63,160 nt of DNA, taken from NCBI GenBank assembly GCA_945902115.1, contig CAMDLY010000009.1, positions 1 to 63,160 on the forward strand. Direction: 5' to 3'. Positions 1-6,618 of this stretch are shown here, piece by piece; position 1 is the stretch's first letter, and each line of letters starts with the position of its first letter. Made by a program: the position numbers and the translations under genes. Below the pieces are notes generated by a model that was given only the letters and a program-made list of their open reading frames with translations, had not been told where the DNA came from and ran no database searches. The stretch comes from Lishizhenia tianjinensis (GTDB lineage Bacteria; Bacteroidota; Bacteroidia; Flavobacteriales_D; Crocinitomicaceae).

Positions 1-137
1 GTTTGTCTATATTGCCTGTAGGCACGTCTACCCGCTTTATTCATTAAGTTGAAATCGTTTTCAGTTAATACCCAAATTTCCGCATCTACTAAAAAACCGC
101 CGTGTTTTAAGTGCTTATATAAAGTTCGTCTACTCAT
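1..137 (-). CDS. hypothetical protein, 3' part outside window
   Basis: The first 45 codons of a minus-strand gene run off the left edge. The ATG at 137-135 overlaps the TGA stop of the upstream gene in an ATGA arrangement, which points to translational coupling within the accessory operon. The visible N-terminus is rich in Arg, Lys, Tyr and Leu (it begins MSRRTLYKHLKHGG). I recognise no family. By position after a terminase-like small gene it could be a phage or satellite protein, but this is inference from context only. Confidence 0.5.
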   Translation of the reverse strand, partial: MSRRTLYKHLKHGGFLVDAEIWVLTENDFNLMNKAGRRAYRQYRQ

Positions 138-403
138 TTTTTTAGGTGGTAAAATTTTAACATATAGTCAAGGTGCAACCATAAAGGTCGTTCGACATTA
201 GCATCTTTAAATTGATAGTAAAAGTCGGTGAGTTCCTTTAGTGCTAAATCTTTGTCAAGTGGTTTACACATAGGGAAAATTTGTAGCGTGTTTTCTATTA
301 AGTGGCTATAAGCTTTGTCATCGATATACTCGTAGTTAGCCTGTAAAAAGACTATTAAATCCTCGAAGGTTTTAATATGAATTTTTGCCTCAGTTCTTTT
401 CAT
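134..403 (-). CDS. small hypothetical protein of accessory module
   Basis: An 89-residue acidic and aromatic-rich protein with no signal peptide or membrane segment. I start it at ATG 403-401, since the GTG just upstream (406-404) adds only one residue. It overlaps the end of the preceding gene (stop at 390), and its own stop overlaps the next start as ATGA. That chain of overlaps is typical of compact phage or plasmid operons. No family recognised. Confidence 0.6.
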   Translation of the reverse strand: MKRTEAKIHIKTFEDLIVFLQANYEYIDDKAYSHLIENTLQIFPMCKPLDKDLALKELTDFYYQFKDANVERPLWLHLDYMLKFYHLKK

Positions 404-680
404 CACTTCTAATAATATTCACGTTAATTTCTTTGAAGTGGTCGTGTTCCGTATCTGGCGAGATAGTTACGCTATTAAGTTTAGGAAGTAGGAAGGGCGA
501 TACTATTCTTAATAGTTCAATGCGGTCTTTTAGACTAAGTTCGTTTTCGTGTTTTTGTAGGTGTTCAAGTGAATTTTCATAAATAGCCGTTAATACTTCT
601 TTTATGCGTCTACGTTCTTTTGTGTCCTCCGCTTTTGGTCTTCCGTTCCTATTTATTCGGGTGTCGTTTTTTGTAAACAT
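390..680 (-). CDS. small protein, terminase-small-subunit-like N-terminus
   Basis: A 96-residue protein. Residues 9-26 carry a basic stretch with the motif NRNGRPKAEDTKERRR, followed by helices with ELSLKDRIELL and a segment resembling LLRIVSPFLLPKL. This resembles small DNA-packaging or DUF5681-type proteins (NGRPKG..., then KDRI.LL...P.L) of Bacteroidota phages and elements. That is family-level recall, not a demonstrated match. It would act as a DNA-binding recruiter of the large terminase if correct. An alternative is an unrelated basic DNA-binding protein. The start ATG at 680-678 is clear. The gene overlaps the following one by 14 nt. Confidence 0.5.
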   Translation of the reverse strand: MFTKNDTRINRNGRPKAEDTKERRRIKEVLTAIYENSLEHLQKHENELSLKDRIELLRIVSPFLLPKLNSVTISPDTEHDHFKEINVNIIRSDEKN

Positions 681-702
681 TGGTATCTTATTGTTATTAC
701 TA

Positions 703-1248
703 TTATCCTAATATGCGGTGTGAGTGCAATATGTAGTTAGTGGAAGGTATAAAGGTGTTTTCGCTTGTATCGTAAGAAATTCTACCTCCTAACCCTCGAC
801 ATATATCCATTGGGTAAACACGCGTTCCCGATAACATTAAGTTGTTTAGTTCTTTCAATAGCGGTTGAAGTTGGTTAACTTTTTCTATTTCGTCTTTTGT
901 GGTAGCGTATACCGAAAAATCAGGTTCTTTTGCTTTTAATGTATTGTAATCAATTTCTATATCTACCGAATTTACATCGGTTGAAATCTTACTTAGTTGG
1001 TGTAAGGGTATTTCTAAGAAGTCGCACATTTTTTCTACTGAGATAATCGGGAAGTTTACCCTATATTTTTCTTCTACATTGGTTAAAAACGTCTTATATA
1101 AATTTCCCTTATAAGAGTTCTTATCTTCGGTTTGAACGTACTTATCCGTTATAGAAAAGAAGTCGTTTAAAAGACGTTCTAAGCGCCTTAAGTCGGCTTT
1201 ATATTGGTTGTGTGCGTAGCTATTGTAACTTATCTTAATTGGTTTCAT
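703..1248 (-). CDS. hypothetical protein of accessory module
   Basis: A 181-residue soluble protein with no signal peptide and no family I recognise. It is charged, with predicted helices in its first half (around residues 18-60) and a segment near 125-160 containing NQLQPLLKELNNLMLSG. The ATG at 1248-1246 overlaps the upstream stop as ATGA, so it is probably translated by coupling with the 72-residue protein before it. The next gene downstream follows after 22 nt. Confidence 0.6.
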   Translation of the reverse strand: MKPIKISYNSYAHNQYKADLRRLERLLNDFFSITDKYVQTEDKNSYKGNLYKTFLTNVEEKYRVNFPIISVEKMCDFLEIPLHQLSKISTDVNSVDIEIDYNTLKAKEPDFSVYATTKDEIEKVNQLQPLLKELNNLMLSGTRVYPMDICRGLGGRISYDTSENTFIPSTNYILHSHRILG

Positions 1249-1463
1249 AGTATTTCGTTTTTAATTGGTTCGTTTAGTAAAGTCTTAATGGTTAAAATCA
1301 GTTCGCTTTTCGTCTTTTCGTTGCTTTCAAGTTGTAAATTCAGCGCTTCAATTTTTAAGTTAAGCTGAGTTATTTCTTTGCTTAGTAGCACCCCTTTATC
1401 GAAGGTTCTATCTAAACTACTTACGGCGGTTTCTAAATTCATTTTGTGTTCTTTTGTGTGCAT
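1245..1463 (-). CDS. small coiled-coil protein
   Basis: A 72-residue protein that is almost entirely helical, with heptad-like Leu/Ile spacing from about residue 10 to 65 (for example ITQLNLKIEALNLQLESNE). It most likely forms a homo-oligomeric coiled coil. It lies between a 46-residue basic protein and the 181-residue protein, and overlaps the latter as ATGA. Its function is unknown. Small coiled coils like this are common in phage and plasmid operons. Confidence 0.55.
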   Translation of the reverse strand: MHTKEHKMNLETAVSSLDRTFDKGVLLSKEITQLNLKIEALNLQLESNEKTKSELILTIKTLLNEPIKNEIL

Positions 1464-1480
1464 AGTTAAAATTTATAGTG

Positions 1481-1621
1481 TTAGTTTTTTACCATTGCTT
1501 TAATTAGCCGTGATAGTAAATTATCAAAACCTTTTGGGTTCATTTTTTTGTACTGAGATAGCGTTATGCGTTTTCTCTTTTGCTTAGTTGTTGGTGTTAC
1601 CAAGTTGACATAGTATTTCAT
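1481..1621 (-). CDS. very small basic protein
   Basis: A 46-residue open frame with ATG at 1621-1619 and TAA at 1483-1481. It carries a strongly basic patch, TKQKRKRITLSQYKKMNPKG, followed by a short helix. It starts 8 nt after the stop of the ribbon-helix-helix gene and ends 17 nt before the next start, so the operon spacing supports that it is real. It may bind nucleic acid, judging from charge only. No family recognised. Confidence 0.5.
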   Translation of the reverse strand: MKYYVNLVTPTTKQKRKRITLSQYKKMNPKGFDNLLSRLIKAMVKN

Positions 1622-1629
1622 AGTTTCTA

Positions 1630-1752
1630 TTATTTATTTATTAGACTTCTTATCCAGTAAGACACGTTACCTCGCCCCTTCTTCTTTGCTTTTAATAGTT
1701 CTTCTTCCGATAAGCGGATAGTAAGTAACTTACTTTTGTTTCGTGCCTTCAT
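1630..1752 (-). CDS. ribbon-helix-helix (Arc/MetJ/CopG-like) DNA-binding protein
   Basis: A 40-residue protein (ATG 1752-1750, TAA 1632-1630). Residues 8-14 read KLLTIRL, a candidate beta strand. They are followed by SEEELLKAKKKGRG and VSYWIRSLI, which fit the two helices of a ribbon-helix-helix fold. It is the first gene of the minus-strand cassette, and a perfect palindrome lies 37 nt upstream, as expected for an autorepressor. It could instead be a relaxosome accessory protein of the MobC/NikA type. The family call is by pattern and moderately sure. Confidence 0.6.
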   Translation of the reverse strand: MKARNKSKLLTIRLSEEELLKAKKKGRGNVSYWIRSLINK

Positions 1753-1788
1753 ACCTATATTATTTCTCGTGTTTAATTTGTTAGTATT

Positions 1789-1806
1789 GTTCTATACATA
1801 TAGAAC
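1789..1806. promoter_or_regulatory. candidate operator palindrome upstream of the RHH gene
   Basis: GTTCTATA-CA-TATAGAAC is a perfect 8-bp inverted repeat with a 2-bp centre. It sits 37 nt upstream of the start codon of the ribbon-helix-helix gene, which is a fitting place for an autoregulatory operator. Binding by that protein is inference. Confidence 0.5.
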
Positions 1807-1944
1807 TACATTATAATTCCCCTGTTCCATTTTCGCTTTTCAACTTACGGGGTTTAGTAACTATTAAAGGGGATATTATATATTGGTGAGGGTATTTAGA
1901 AAAAAAGATTTTATATCTTTAGTCTAAACTTTAAAACATTAAAT

Positions 1945-1995
1945 ATGAAAAATTTTGTAAAAGAAAATTGGTATAAACTGATGATTACCTATTAA
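1945..1995 (+). pseudogene. 16-codon peptide frame resembling a truncated membrane-protein N-terminus
   Basis: The frame MKNFVKENWYKLMITY then stops. Many Bacteroidota membrane proteins start with MK.FIKENW.K followed by a hydrophobic helix, and here the hydrophobic part is missing. It lies just downstream of a -7 box (1914-1921) and 24 nt before the next gene. It may be a remnant, a leader peptide or chance. Confidence 0.3.
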
Positions 1996-2019
1996 TTTAT
2001 ATATTTAACAAAAAAAATT

Positions 2020-2628
2020 ATGATAGGTGCAGTTCCAAATCCAAAAAAAACAATAACAATTGATTTTCCAATTAGTAAGTTAAAAGAAACGATTGGTTTT
2101 ATTCCGCTTACAGGAGATAAAAAGTATAAATTCACAACAAAAAATGAAGCTTTTAGTTTATACACTTTTGAAGTTACTGAATTACTAAGTTTGGGTGTTT
2201 ACATTGATATTAGTTTTTCTGAAGTAAATGAAAATAAAACAACAATAGAAATTGAAGTAAGAAGAAAAATGGGTGCTTTCGATAAATCGCACGAAATAAC
2301 GAATGCAAATAATCACATTTCAAAAATCATTGAATTGATAAGCTTATGCGTTTCTTTAACTGAAGAAAAAAAAGAAGCGTTAAAAAGTGAAAATAAGTTA
2401 GTTCACTTAGACGGTTTTATTCATTCAGAAAATGGAACAAAAAAATACAACTGTGGTGTTTGTAAAAAAGAATTTTATGCAAATATTGATAAATCAACTA
2501 TATGGACGTGTCCACATTGTAAAACATCAAATGAACTACAGAAACAAGTTAGTACAAAGGCGTTAATAATTTTCGCAGTTGTATCTCTGTTGTTTTTAGG
2601 ATTAGTTCTTTTGATAATTAAAAAGTAG
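2020..2628 (+). CDS. zinc-ribbon protein with C-terminal membrane anchor
   Basis: A 202-residue protein. Residues 1-110 form an uncharacterised beta-rich domain. Residues about 143-166 carry CxxC...CxxC (CGVCKKEF and WTCPHCKT), a zinc-ribbon pattern. Residues about 178-199 (ALIIFAVVSLLFLGLVLLII) form a single C-terminal transmembrane helix followed by KK, so it is a tail-anchored protein with its domain in the cytoplasm. Its function is unknown. Similar zinc-ribbon/TM architectures are common in Flavobacteriia. The ATG start follows an A-rich tract without a Shine-Dalgarno sequence. Confidence 0.6.
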   Translation: MIGAVPNPKKTITIDFPISKLKETIGFIPLTGDKKYKFTTKNEAFSLYTFEVTELLSLGVYIDISFSEVNENKTTIEIEVRRKMGAFDKSHEITNANNHISKIIELISLCVSLTEEKKEALKSENKLVHLDGFIHSENGTKKYNCGVCKKEFYANIDKSTIWTCPHCKTSNELQKQVSTKALIIFAVVSLLFLGLVLLIIKK

Positions 2629-2762
2629 GTTCCGTTATTTATTCAACTGAAACTTGATTTATAAACAACTCATTTACGCTTAGTAAACTTCTCGCGTATC
2701 CACCTAAAGATAATAGTGATTAAATAAAGTGTGTTTGTAGGGGTTCAATATTTAAAATTTAA

Positions 2763-2784
2763 AAGGGAGTCTTTACGCTCCCTT
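2763..2784 (-). terminator. rho-independent terminator of the variable lipoprotein gene
   Basis: The minus strand reads AAGGGAG-CGTAAAGA-CTCCCTT followed by a T-rich tract, giving a 7-bp stem with an 8-nt loop, 22 nt after the stop at 2806. It also lies close downstream of the candidate variable region, where diversity-generating retroelements often carry a hairpin. Confidence 0.65.
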
Positions 2785-2805
2785 AATAGTTTAATAGATG
2801 AATGG

Positions 2806-3234
2806 TTATTTTAAATCCCGAACCGCACGCACATAGTAGGTGTCGCTCTTATAGTAGGCGTAGCTCTTACTGTAGTTGAACATACTCCCATCGCCGAAGT
2901 TGAAGTACCACGCGAAGTCGTTGCCGTACTCCGTACTACTCCAATAATAGTAGTTACTAGCAAAACCGCCAATTTTATCCCTGTATTTATATATTTTTTC
3001 AAGTTCATCTTTTGTAGGTAATCTCCACCCATCTCCTAAATCGGCACAAGCTCCCATTGCATCTTCCCAAATCATTTTGCCTAAATCTTTGGTCATTACT
3101 TCTAAACCTATTTCTTGAATTTTTATACTTGCATTTGATTCCTTTGTTTCTTCCCTTCTTACTTCCTTTGTTTCTGCACAGCTAACTAATAAGGAAAAGA
3201 CGAACAATGATGAAAAGAAAATATTTTGTTTCAA
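2806..3234 (-). CDS. lipoprotein with DUF1566-like C-terminus and candidate DGR variable region
   Basis: A 142-residue protein starting at TTG 3234-3232. It has a lipoprotein signal peptide ending LLVSC, with lipidated Cys19, a charged linker, and then a DUF1566/Lcl_C-like domain: WEDAMGACADLGDGWRLPT near residues 56-74, WSSTEYG near 98-104 and VRAVRDL at 135-141. This C-type-lectin-type fold is a classic target of diversity-generating retroelements. Codon use changes sharply at residue 94. NNC codons make up about 10 of the first 93 but 24 of the last 49, and Tyr, Asp, Ser and Phe replace what would be Asn (AAC) in a template. It probably displays a variable ligand-binding surface outside the cell. 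No reverse transcriptase gene is recognised nearby. Confidence 0.75.
   Translation of the reverse strand: MKQNIFFSSLFVFSLLVSCAETKEVRREETKESNASIKIQEIGLEVMTKDLGKMIWEDAMGACADLGDGWRLPTKDELEKIYKYRDKIGGFASNYYYWSSTEYGNDFAWYFNFGDGSMFNYSKSYAYYKSDTYYVRAVRDLK
2809..2955 (-). repeat. candidate DGR variable region (VR)
   Basis: Codons 94-142 of the lipoprotein gene. Within this stretch TAC, GAC, TTC, AGC, GGC, GCC and ACC codons dominate although the rest of the gene favours A- or T-ending codons, as expected when AAC codons of a template repeat are mutated at their adenines. Its 3' end is a GC-rich run (GTGCGTGCGGTTCGGG), the kind of sequence found at initiation of mutagenic homing. An imperfect 18-bp tandem repeat lies at 2833-2868, and its two copies differ only at first bases of NNC codons. 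Confidence 0.55.
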
Positions 3235-3256
3235 AATAAATAATTTAATGTTTAAT

Positions 3257-3264
3257 CAAAAATA
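3257..3264 (-). promoter_or_regulatory. -7 promoter box for the variable lipoprotein gene
   Basis: The minus strand reads TATTTTTG, an exact match to the Bacteroidota TAnnTTTG box, ending 22 nt before the TTG start. A TTG lies 17 nt upstream as a possible -33 element. Confidence 0.45.
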
Positions 3265-3295
3265 CAATTTATTTTCTTTTTCAAGAGCTGTCATT

Positions 3296-3342
3296 CTTGT
3301 CAATATAGTCACTTGATTGACTACTTTGACTACTTTGACAAG
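3296..3342. repeat. nested inverted repeats with 9-bp direct repeats
   Basis: An 8-bp perfect inverted repeat CTTGTCAA (3296-3303) / TTGACAAG (3335-3342) encloses a second dyad TAGTCA-CTTGAT-TGACTA (3306-3323). It also encloses two tandem copies of TTGACTACT (3317-3334), continued by TTGAC. It lies between two minus-strand genes, upstream of the lipoprotein promoter, and could be an operator or a recombination site. Confidence 0.5.
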
Positions 3343-3346
3343 TATT

Positions 3347-3571
3347 TTAATATATCTTCTTGTAGTGAGTCTCAAAAAGTTTAATGAATAATTCCTTCTT
3401 TTGAAGCATTCTGTACACTGTTCTATCTGTGTCTTTTCTTTCTTTGAATTTTACTTCGTCAAAAATTGCCATTGCTCTTTCTGTGGTAAATTGTTCCTCT
3501 AAAGAACGATACCATTCAATTTTATCTTCGTCTTTTAATATTCTTTTAATAGTTGATTCTATACTTATCAC
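3347..3571 (-). CDS. small hypothetical protein, uncertain
   Basis: A 74-residue charged protein with no recognised family (it contains EWYRSLEEQFTTERAMAIFDEV). No ATG is in frame at the 5' end, so the best start is GTG 3571-3569, and an upstream in-frame stop limits further extension. It may be a real small helical protein or the remnant of a longer gene. Upstream, a 9-codon ATG frame overlaps in another phase. Confidence 0.35.
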   Translation of the reverse strand: MISIESTIKRILKDEDKIEWYRSLEEQFTTERAMAIFDEVKFKERKDTDRTVYRMLQKKELFIKLFETHYKKIY

Positions 3572-3729
3572 TATCAGTATTTTTTGTTTTTGAGAAGTTT
3601 CATATAATCAGTTTTTTGCAGATCATTTATTAATCAATGGGTTATGGAAACAACCAATTTTGTTGTTCTGATAAACTTGTTTTAACTGACATTGACCTGA
3701 TTTGTAAAGCAATCAACGTAAAATAATTA

Positions 3730-3737
3730 TATATTTG
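3730..3737 (+). promoter_or_regulatory. -7 promoter box for the FISUMP gene
   Basis: TATATTTG matches TAnnTTTG exactly, 59 nt before the ATG at 3797. A TTTG at 3701-3704 is a possible, somewhat distant, -33 element. Confidence 0.4.
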
Positions 3738-3796
3738 GTTATGTTAAGCATCTAGAAAATGCAGTTAAAGAATAAAAGAAACTAGAAATATTAATT

Positions 3797-4756
3797 ATGA
3801 GGTATTCGCTTTGTGCTTTGCTGTTTTTACTATGTTTGAATGCGTTGGCTCAATCGGATAAGGAGTTGATTCAGAAATTGAATATGCGTTTGGATAGTTT
3901 GAATAGCGTGCTTCGTTCTGAAAGAATAGACAATTCTAACAAACTTTATGAGTTATCTGCGATCAATAGCAACTTAGAAAGCAAAATTTCCAGCATTACT
4001 TCGAGTTTAGACAAACTCGCACTAGAGCTTCAAACCTGTAAAACGGAGAACTCAAGTAAAATAAATGGAGATAAATCAAAGCAAGACGAAATTGTTAAGC
4101 TTCAAGGTCAGTTGAAGTCGAAAATGGATAGTTTGATTATTCTCAGAAAAGAACTATTAAATAATACCAATCAAGTAGCGCAAACGGGCGCTAATAAATC
4201 TGTTAAAATTGGCACTCAAATGTGGATGGCTGAAAATCTAAATATTTCCAATTTTAGAAACGGTGACCTTATCCCCGAGGCAAAAACTAACGAAGAATGG
4301 GTAAGAGCAGGAATAAATAAACAGCCCGCGTGGTGTTATTACGATAACGAGTTTGCTAATGGCACGAAGTACCGCAAATTGTATAATTGGTATGCCGTCA
4401 ACGACTTTCGGGGTTTAGCTCCAGATGGGTGGCATGTTCCGAGTGATAAAGAGTGGACGATGCTCCTAGATTATATGGGGAGCAAAGATGCTCCAGGTAA
4501 AAAAATGAAGAGCACCAATGGCTGGAAGGAAGGAGGTAACGGAACTAATAGCAGCGGTTTTTCAGCTCTTCCAGGTGGCTATCGACAAAGTTATGGACCC
4601 TTTGTGAATGCCGGAGGCTACGCTTTTTGGTGGACTTCTTCTGAGTATAGCGGGAACTATTCTTGGTTTTTTAATCTAGGATACTATGTAGGTAATGTGT
4701 TAAAGGAATATGATTCAAAAGGTGGAGGCTTGTCAGTTCGCTGCATAAAGGATTAG
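3797..4756 (+). CDS. secreted coiled-coil FISUMP-domain protein
   Basis: A 319-residue protein. Residues 1-18 form a signal peptide ending ALAQ. Residues about 20-125 are a long coiled coil rich in Leu and Ser. Residues about 137-318 are a Fibrobacter succinogenes major paralogous (FISUMP, PF09603) domain with IGTQMWMAENL, WCYYDNE, YNWYAV, PDGWHVPSDKEW, SSGFSALPGGYR, WWTSSEY and VRCIKD. These proteins are exported and thought to sit on the cell surface, with unknown ligands. Unlike the neighbouring minus-strand lipoprotein, its C-terminal codons are ordinary, so it shows no retroelement signature. Confidence 0.85.
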   Translation: MRYSLCALLFLLCLNALAQSDKELIQKLNMRLDSLNSVLRSERIDNSNKLYELSAINSNLESKISSITSSLDKLALELQTCKTENSSKINGDKSKQDEIVKLQGQLKSKMDSLIILRKELLNNTNQVAQTGANKSVKIGTQMWMAENLNISNFRNGDLIPEAKTNEEWVRAGINKQPAWCYYDNEFANGTKYRKLYNWYAVNDFRGLAPDGWHVPSDKEWTMLLDYMGSKDAPGKKMKSTNGWKEGGNGTNSSGFSALPGGYRQSYGPFVNAGGYAFWWTSSEYSGNYSWFFNLGYYVGNVLKEYDSKGGGLSVRCIKD

Positions 4757-4798
4757 CGGCATTGTAATCTTCTTACCAGTTTATTTAAAGTAATTATT

Positions 4799-5233
4799 AT
4801 GCGTTTTACAATTGTATTGCTTTTCCTTGTCGCTAATTCAGCTCTATCTCAAAATAGAGTAGTGGATTACATTCAGTATAGATTCGTAGATGCCTCTGTT
4901 CCTCCGCAGTATCATCGCAGCTTTACCATTACCGCCACACCTAAAAGCTGGCAATATACAGTTGACTCTTATGGAGAGATTATTTCGGACAGCACAATGG
5001 AAATGACGCAAAAATGGTGGCTGGAAATTGTAGAAGCTCAAAAAAAATCAAAATTGCGAAAAGGCAAGGAAAAAGCCAAAAGAAGTTGTACGGGAGGCAC
5101 GCAGGTTCTGATACGCATTAAGTCTGGTGATATTTTTCTAAAAGCCTTGAACGAATATCGTTGTGGGGGCAAAAACACAGGGAATTTACGTGGAAATCCT
5201 GATTTATTGAAACGGGCCCTGGTGAAACAATAA
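4799..5233 (+). CDS. small secreted protein of unknown function
   Basis: A 144-residue protein with an N-terminal signal peptide (about residues 1-17, ending ALSQ) and a compact, basic mature part with two cysteines (SCTGG and YRCGG) that could form a disulfide. It lies 42 nt downstream of the FISUMP gene on the same strand and may be co-transcribed. No family recognised. It ends 2 nt before the convergent xseA stop. Confidence 0.6.
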   Translation: MRFTIVLLFLVANSALSQNRVVDYIQYRFVDASVPPQYHRSFTITATPKSWQYTVDSYGEIISDSTMEMTQKWWLEIVEAQKKSKLRKGKEKAKRSCTGGTQVLIRIKSGDIFLKALNEYRCGGKNTGNLRGNPDLLKRALVKQ

Positions 5234-5235
5234 AG

Positions 5236-6618
5236 TTATTTTCTTGGGTCAATAACGGTAATGATTGAATTGATTTCGCCAACAGATGTGCTTAGGTGAA
5301 TTTCTTCTCCTTGTTGCGGTAGATTTTCTTCTGAAACTACTTTCCCCTTTCTTCGCGCTATACTAAACCCACGATTTACGATTCGAATGGGATCCAATAA
5401 ATGTACTTTGGAAGCAAGACTTTCCAATTGATGTCGCTGATGTTCCGTGAATTTTGATGTATAAATCGAAAGTTCGTGTTGTTTGCGTTCAAGTTGAAAC
5501 ACAACGTTTCGCAACTTGTCAATTGCTGCAGTAGAACCTTCATTTTGCAGTTCATTTAAGGAAATTCTCTCTTTATGTAGCACTTGAATGGCAACTTGTG
5601 CTGCCTGTTGTTGTAAGCTCTGAAAGGAGAAGTTAAATTGCTGAACTAAGCTTTTTGAAGATTTTTGAAATGCATTTGAAAAATTCAATACCAATTGTTG
5701 TGCTCTTTCAATCTTTAACAAGGACATATCGCGCAGGTTGCTCGTTAATTCTTGAACACGCAAGTCAAATTCACGAAACGTTTGTACGAGAAATTCCGCT
5801 AACTTGGTAGGGGTAATCTCATTCCTGAAAGCAATCATTTCGGCAACATTCATGTTGGTAGAATGGCCTATTCCAGTAAGAACCGGCAAAGGAAAATGTG
5901 CGATAGCCTTGCATAGCGAATAATTATTGTAGCAAGTCATCCCTACTTCAGCACCACCACCTCTTACAATGACTACGATATCGAAATCACTCAAGGAGGA
6001 TTGAATGGTATTGAGCGCTTCAATGATGGAATTGACAGCTACATCACCTTGGAGATAGGCATTAAATAAACGAGTTTCAAAAGAATACCCGTAAGCGTTT
6101 TGAAGTAAAACGTCATAAAAATCTAAAAGACCTTTACTCGTATCTGATGAAATGATGGCGATACGTTTCGGTAATAAAGGAAAGGAAAGTGACTGATTTT
6201 TGTTCAGCACACCGTCAAGCGCTAATTTTTTTAGTGTTTCTTCTCGTTCCTTTTGCAGCTCACCTAAACTAAAGGATGGATCTATGTCTAAGATTTGAAT
6301 ACTTAAACCGAAAGTTTCGCTAAATACAATCTTGCCAAGTAACAAAACGGTAAGACCATCTTTCAGCGGCTCCTTAACCACATCGATAAATCGTTTTTGT
6401 ATACGTTCTAATTGCTGTTTCCAAATCGTTCCCGTTAGTTGAGCGACGATTTTTTCACCTTCTTTTTGCACCAATTCAGGAAATGCATGACCGCTTGGGT
6501 AACGGTTTATTTTGTGTATTTCTGCCTTTATCCAATATGCCTGCTGATAGCGACTGTCCAACGTTTTTTTGATGGAGGCTACTACTTGAGCAAGAGTAAA
6601 TACCTGCTTTTCTTCCAT
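5236..6618 (-). CDS. xseA: exodeoxyribonuclease VII large subunit
   Basis: A 460-residue protein, within the usual length. It has an N-terminal OB-fold (YWIKAEIHKINRYPSGHAFPE near residues 28-50) for single-stranded DNA binding. The catalytic core includes IAIISSDTSKGLLDF, VVIVRGGGAEVG and PVLTGIGHSTNMNVAEM, followed by a long coiled-coil region that binds XseB and a C-terminal INRGFSI-type motif (VNRGFSIARRKGK). It degrades ssDNA to oligonucleotides with the small subunit, whose gene lies 40 kb away at 46670. Its ATG overlaps the cphA stop as TAATG, implying coupling. It ends 2 nt from a convergent gene. Confidence 0.95.
   Translation of the reverse strand: MEEKQVFTLAQVVASIKKTLDSRYQQAYWIKAEIHKINRYPSGHAFPELVQKEGEKIVAQLTGTIWKQQLERIQKRFIDVVKEPLKDGLTVLLLGKIVFSETFGLSIQILDIDPSFSLGELQKEREETLKKLALDGVLNKNQSLSFPLLPKRIAIISSDTSKGLLDFYDVLLQNAYGYSFETRLFNAYLQGDVAVNSIIEALNTIQSSLSDFDIVVIVRGGGAEVGMTCYNNYSLCKAIAHFPLPVLTGIGHSTNMNVAEMIAFRNEITPTKLAEFLVQTFREFDLRVQELTSNLRDMSLLKIERAQQLVLNFSNAFQKSSKSLVQQFNFSFQSLQQQAAQVAIQVLHKERISLNELQNEGSTAAIDKLRNVVFQLERKQHELSIYTSKFTEHQRHQLESLASKVHLLDPIRIVNRGFSIARRKGKVVSEENLPQQGEEIHLSTSVGEINSIITVIDPRK

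Larger units (their letters stand above)
1753..2019. other. intergenic boundary between accessory module and chromosomal genes
   Basis: This 267-bp gene-poor stretch separates the minus-strand cassette from plus-strand genes. It holds the palindrome at 1789-1806, a candidate plus-strand -7 box TATCTTTA at 1914-1921, and a 16-codon open frame at 1945-1995 (see separate entry). No tRNA or obvious attachment-site repeat is visible here. Confidence 0.5.

Noticed and set aside
2811-3032. Overlapping minus-strand frame in the lipoprotein region as a separate gene or frameshift
   Set aside because: It is out of frame with a convincing signal-peptide lipoprotein. It arises from the NNC-rich codons and has no start context or domain.
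3797-4756. FISUMP protein as a second retroelement target
   Set aside because: Codon use at its C-terminus is ordinary and NNC codons are not enriched.
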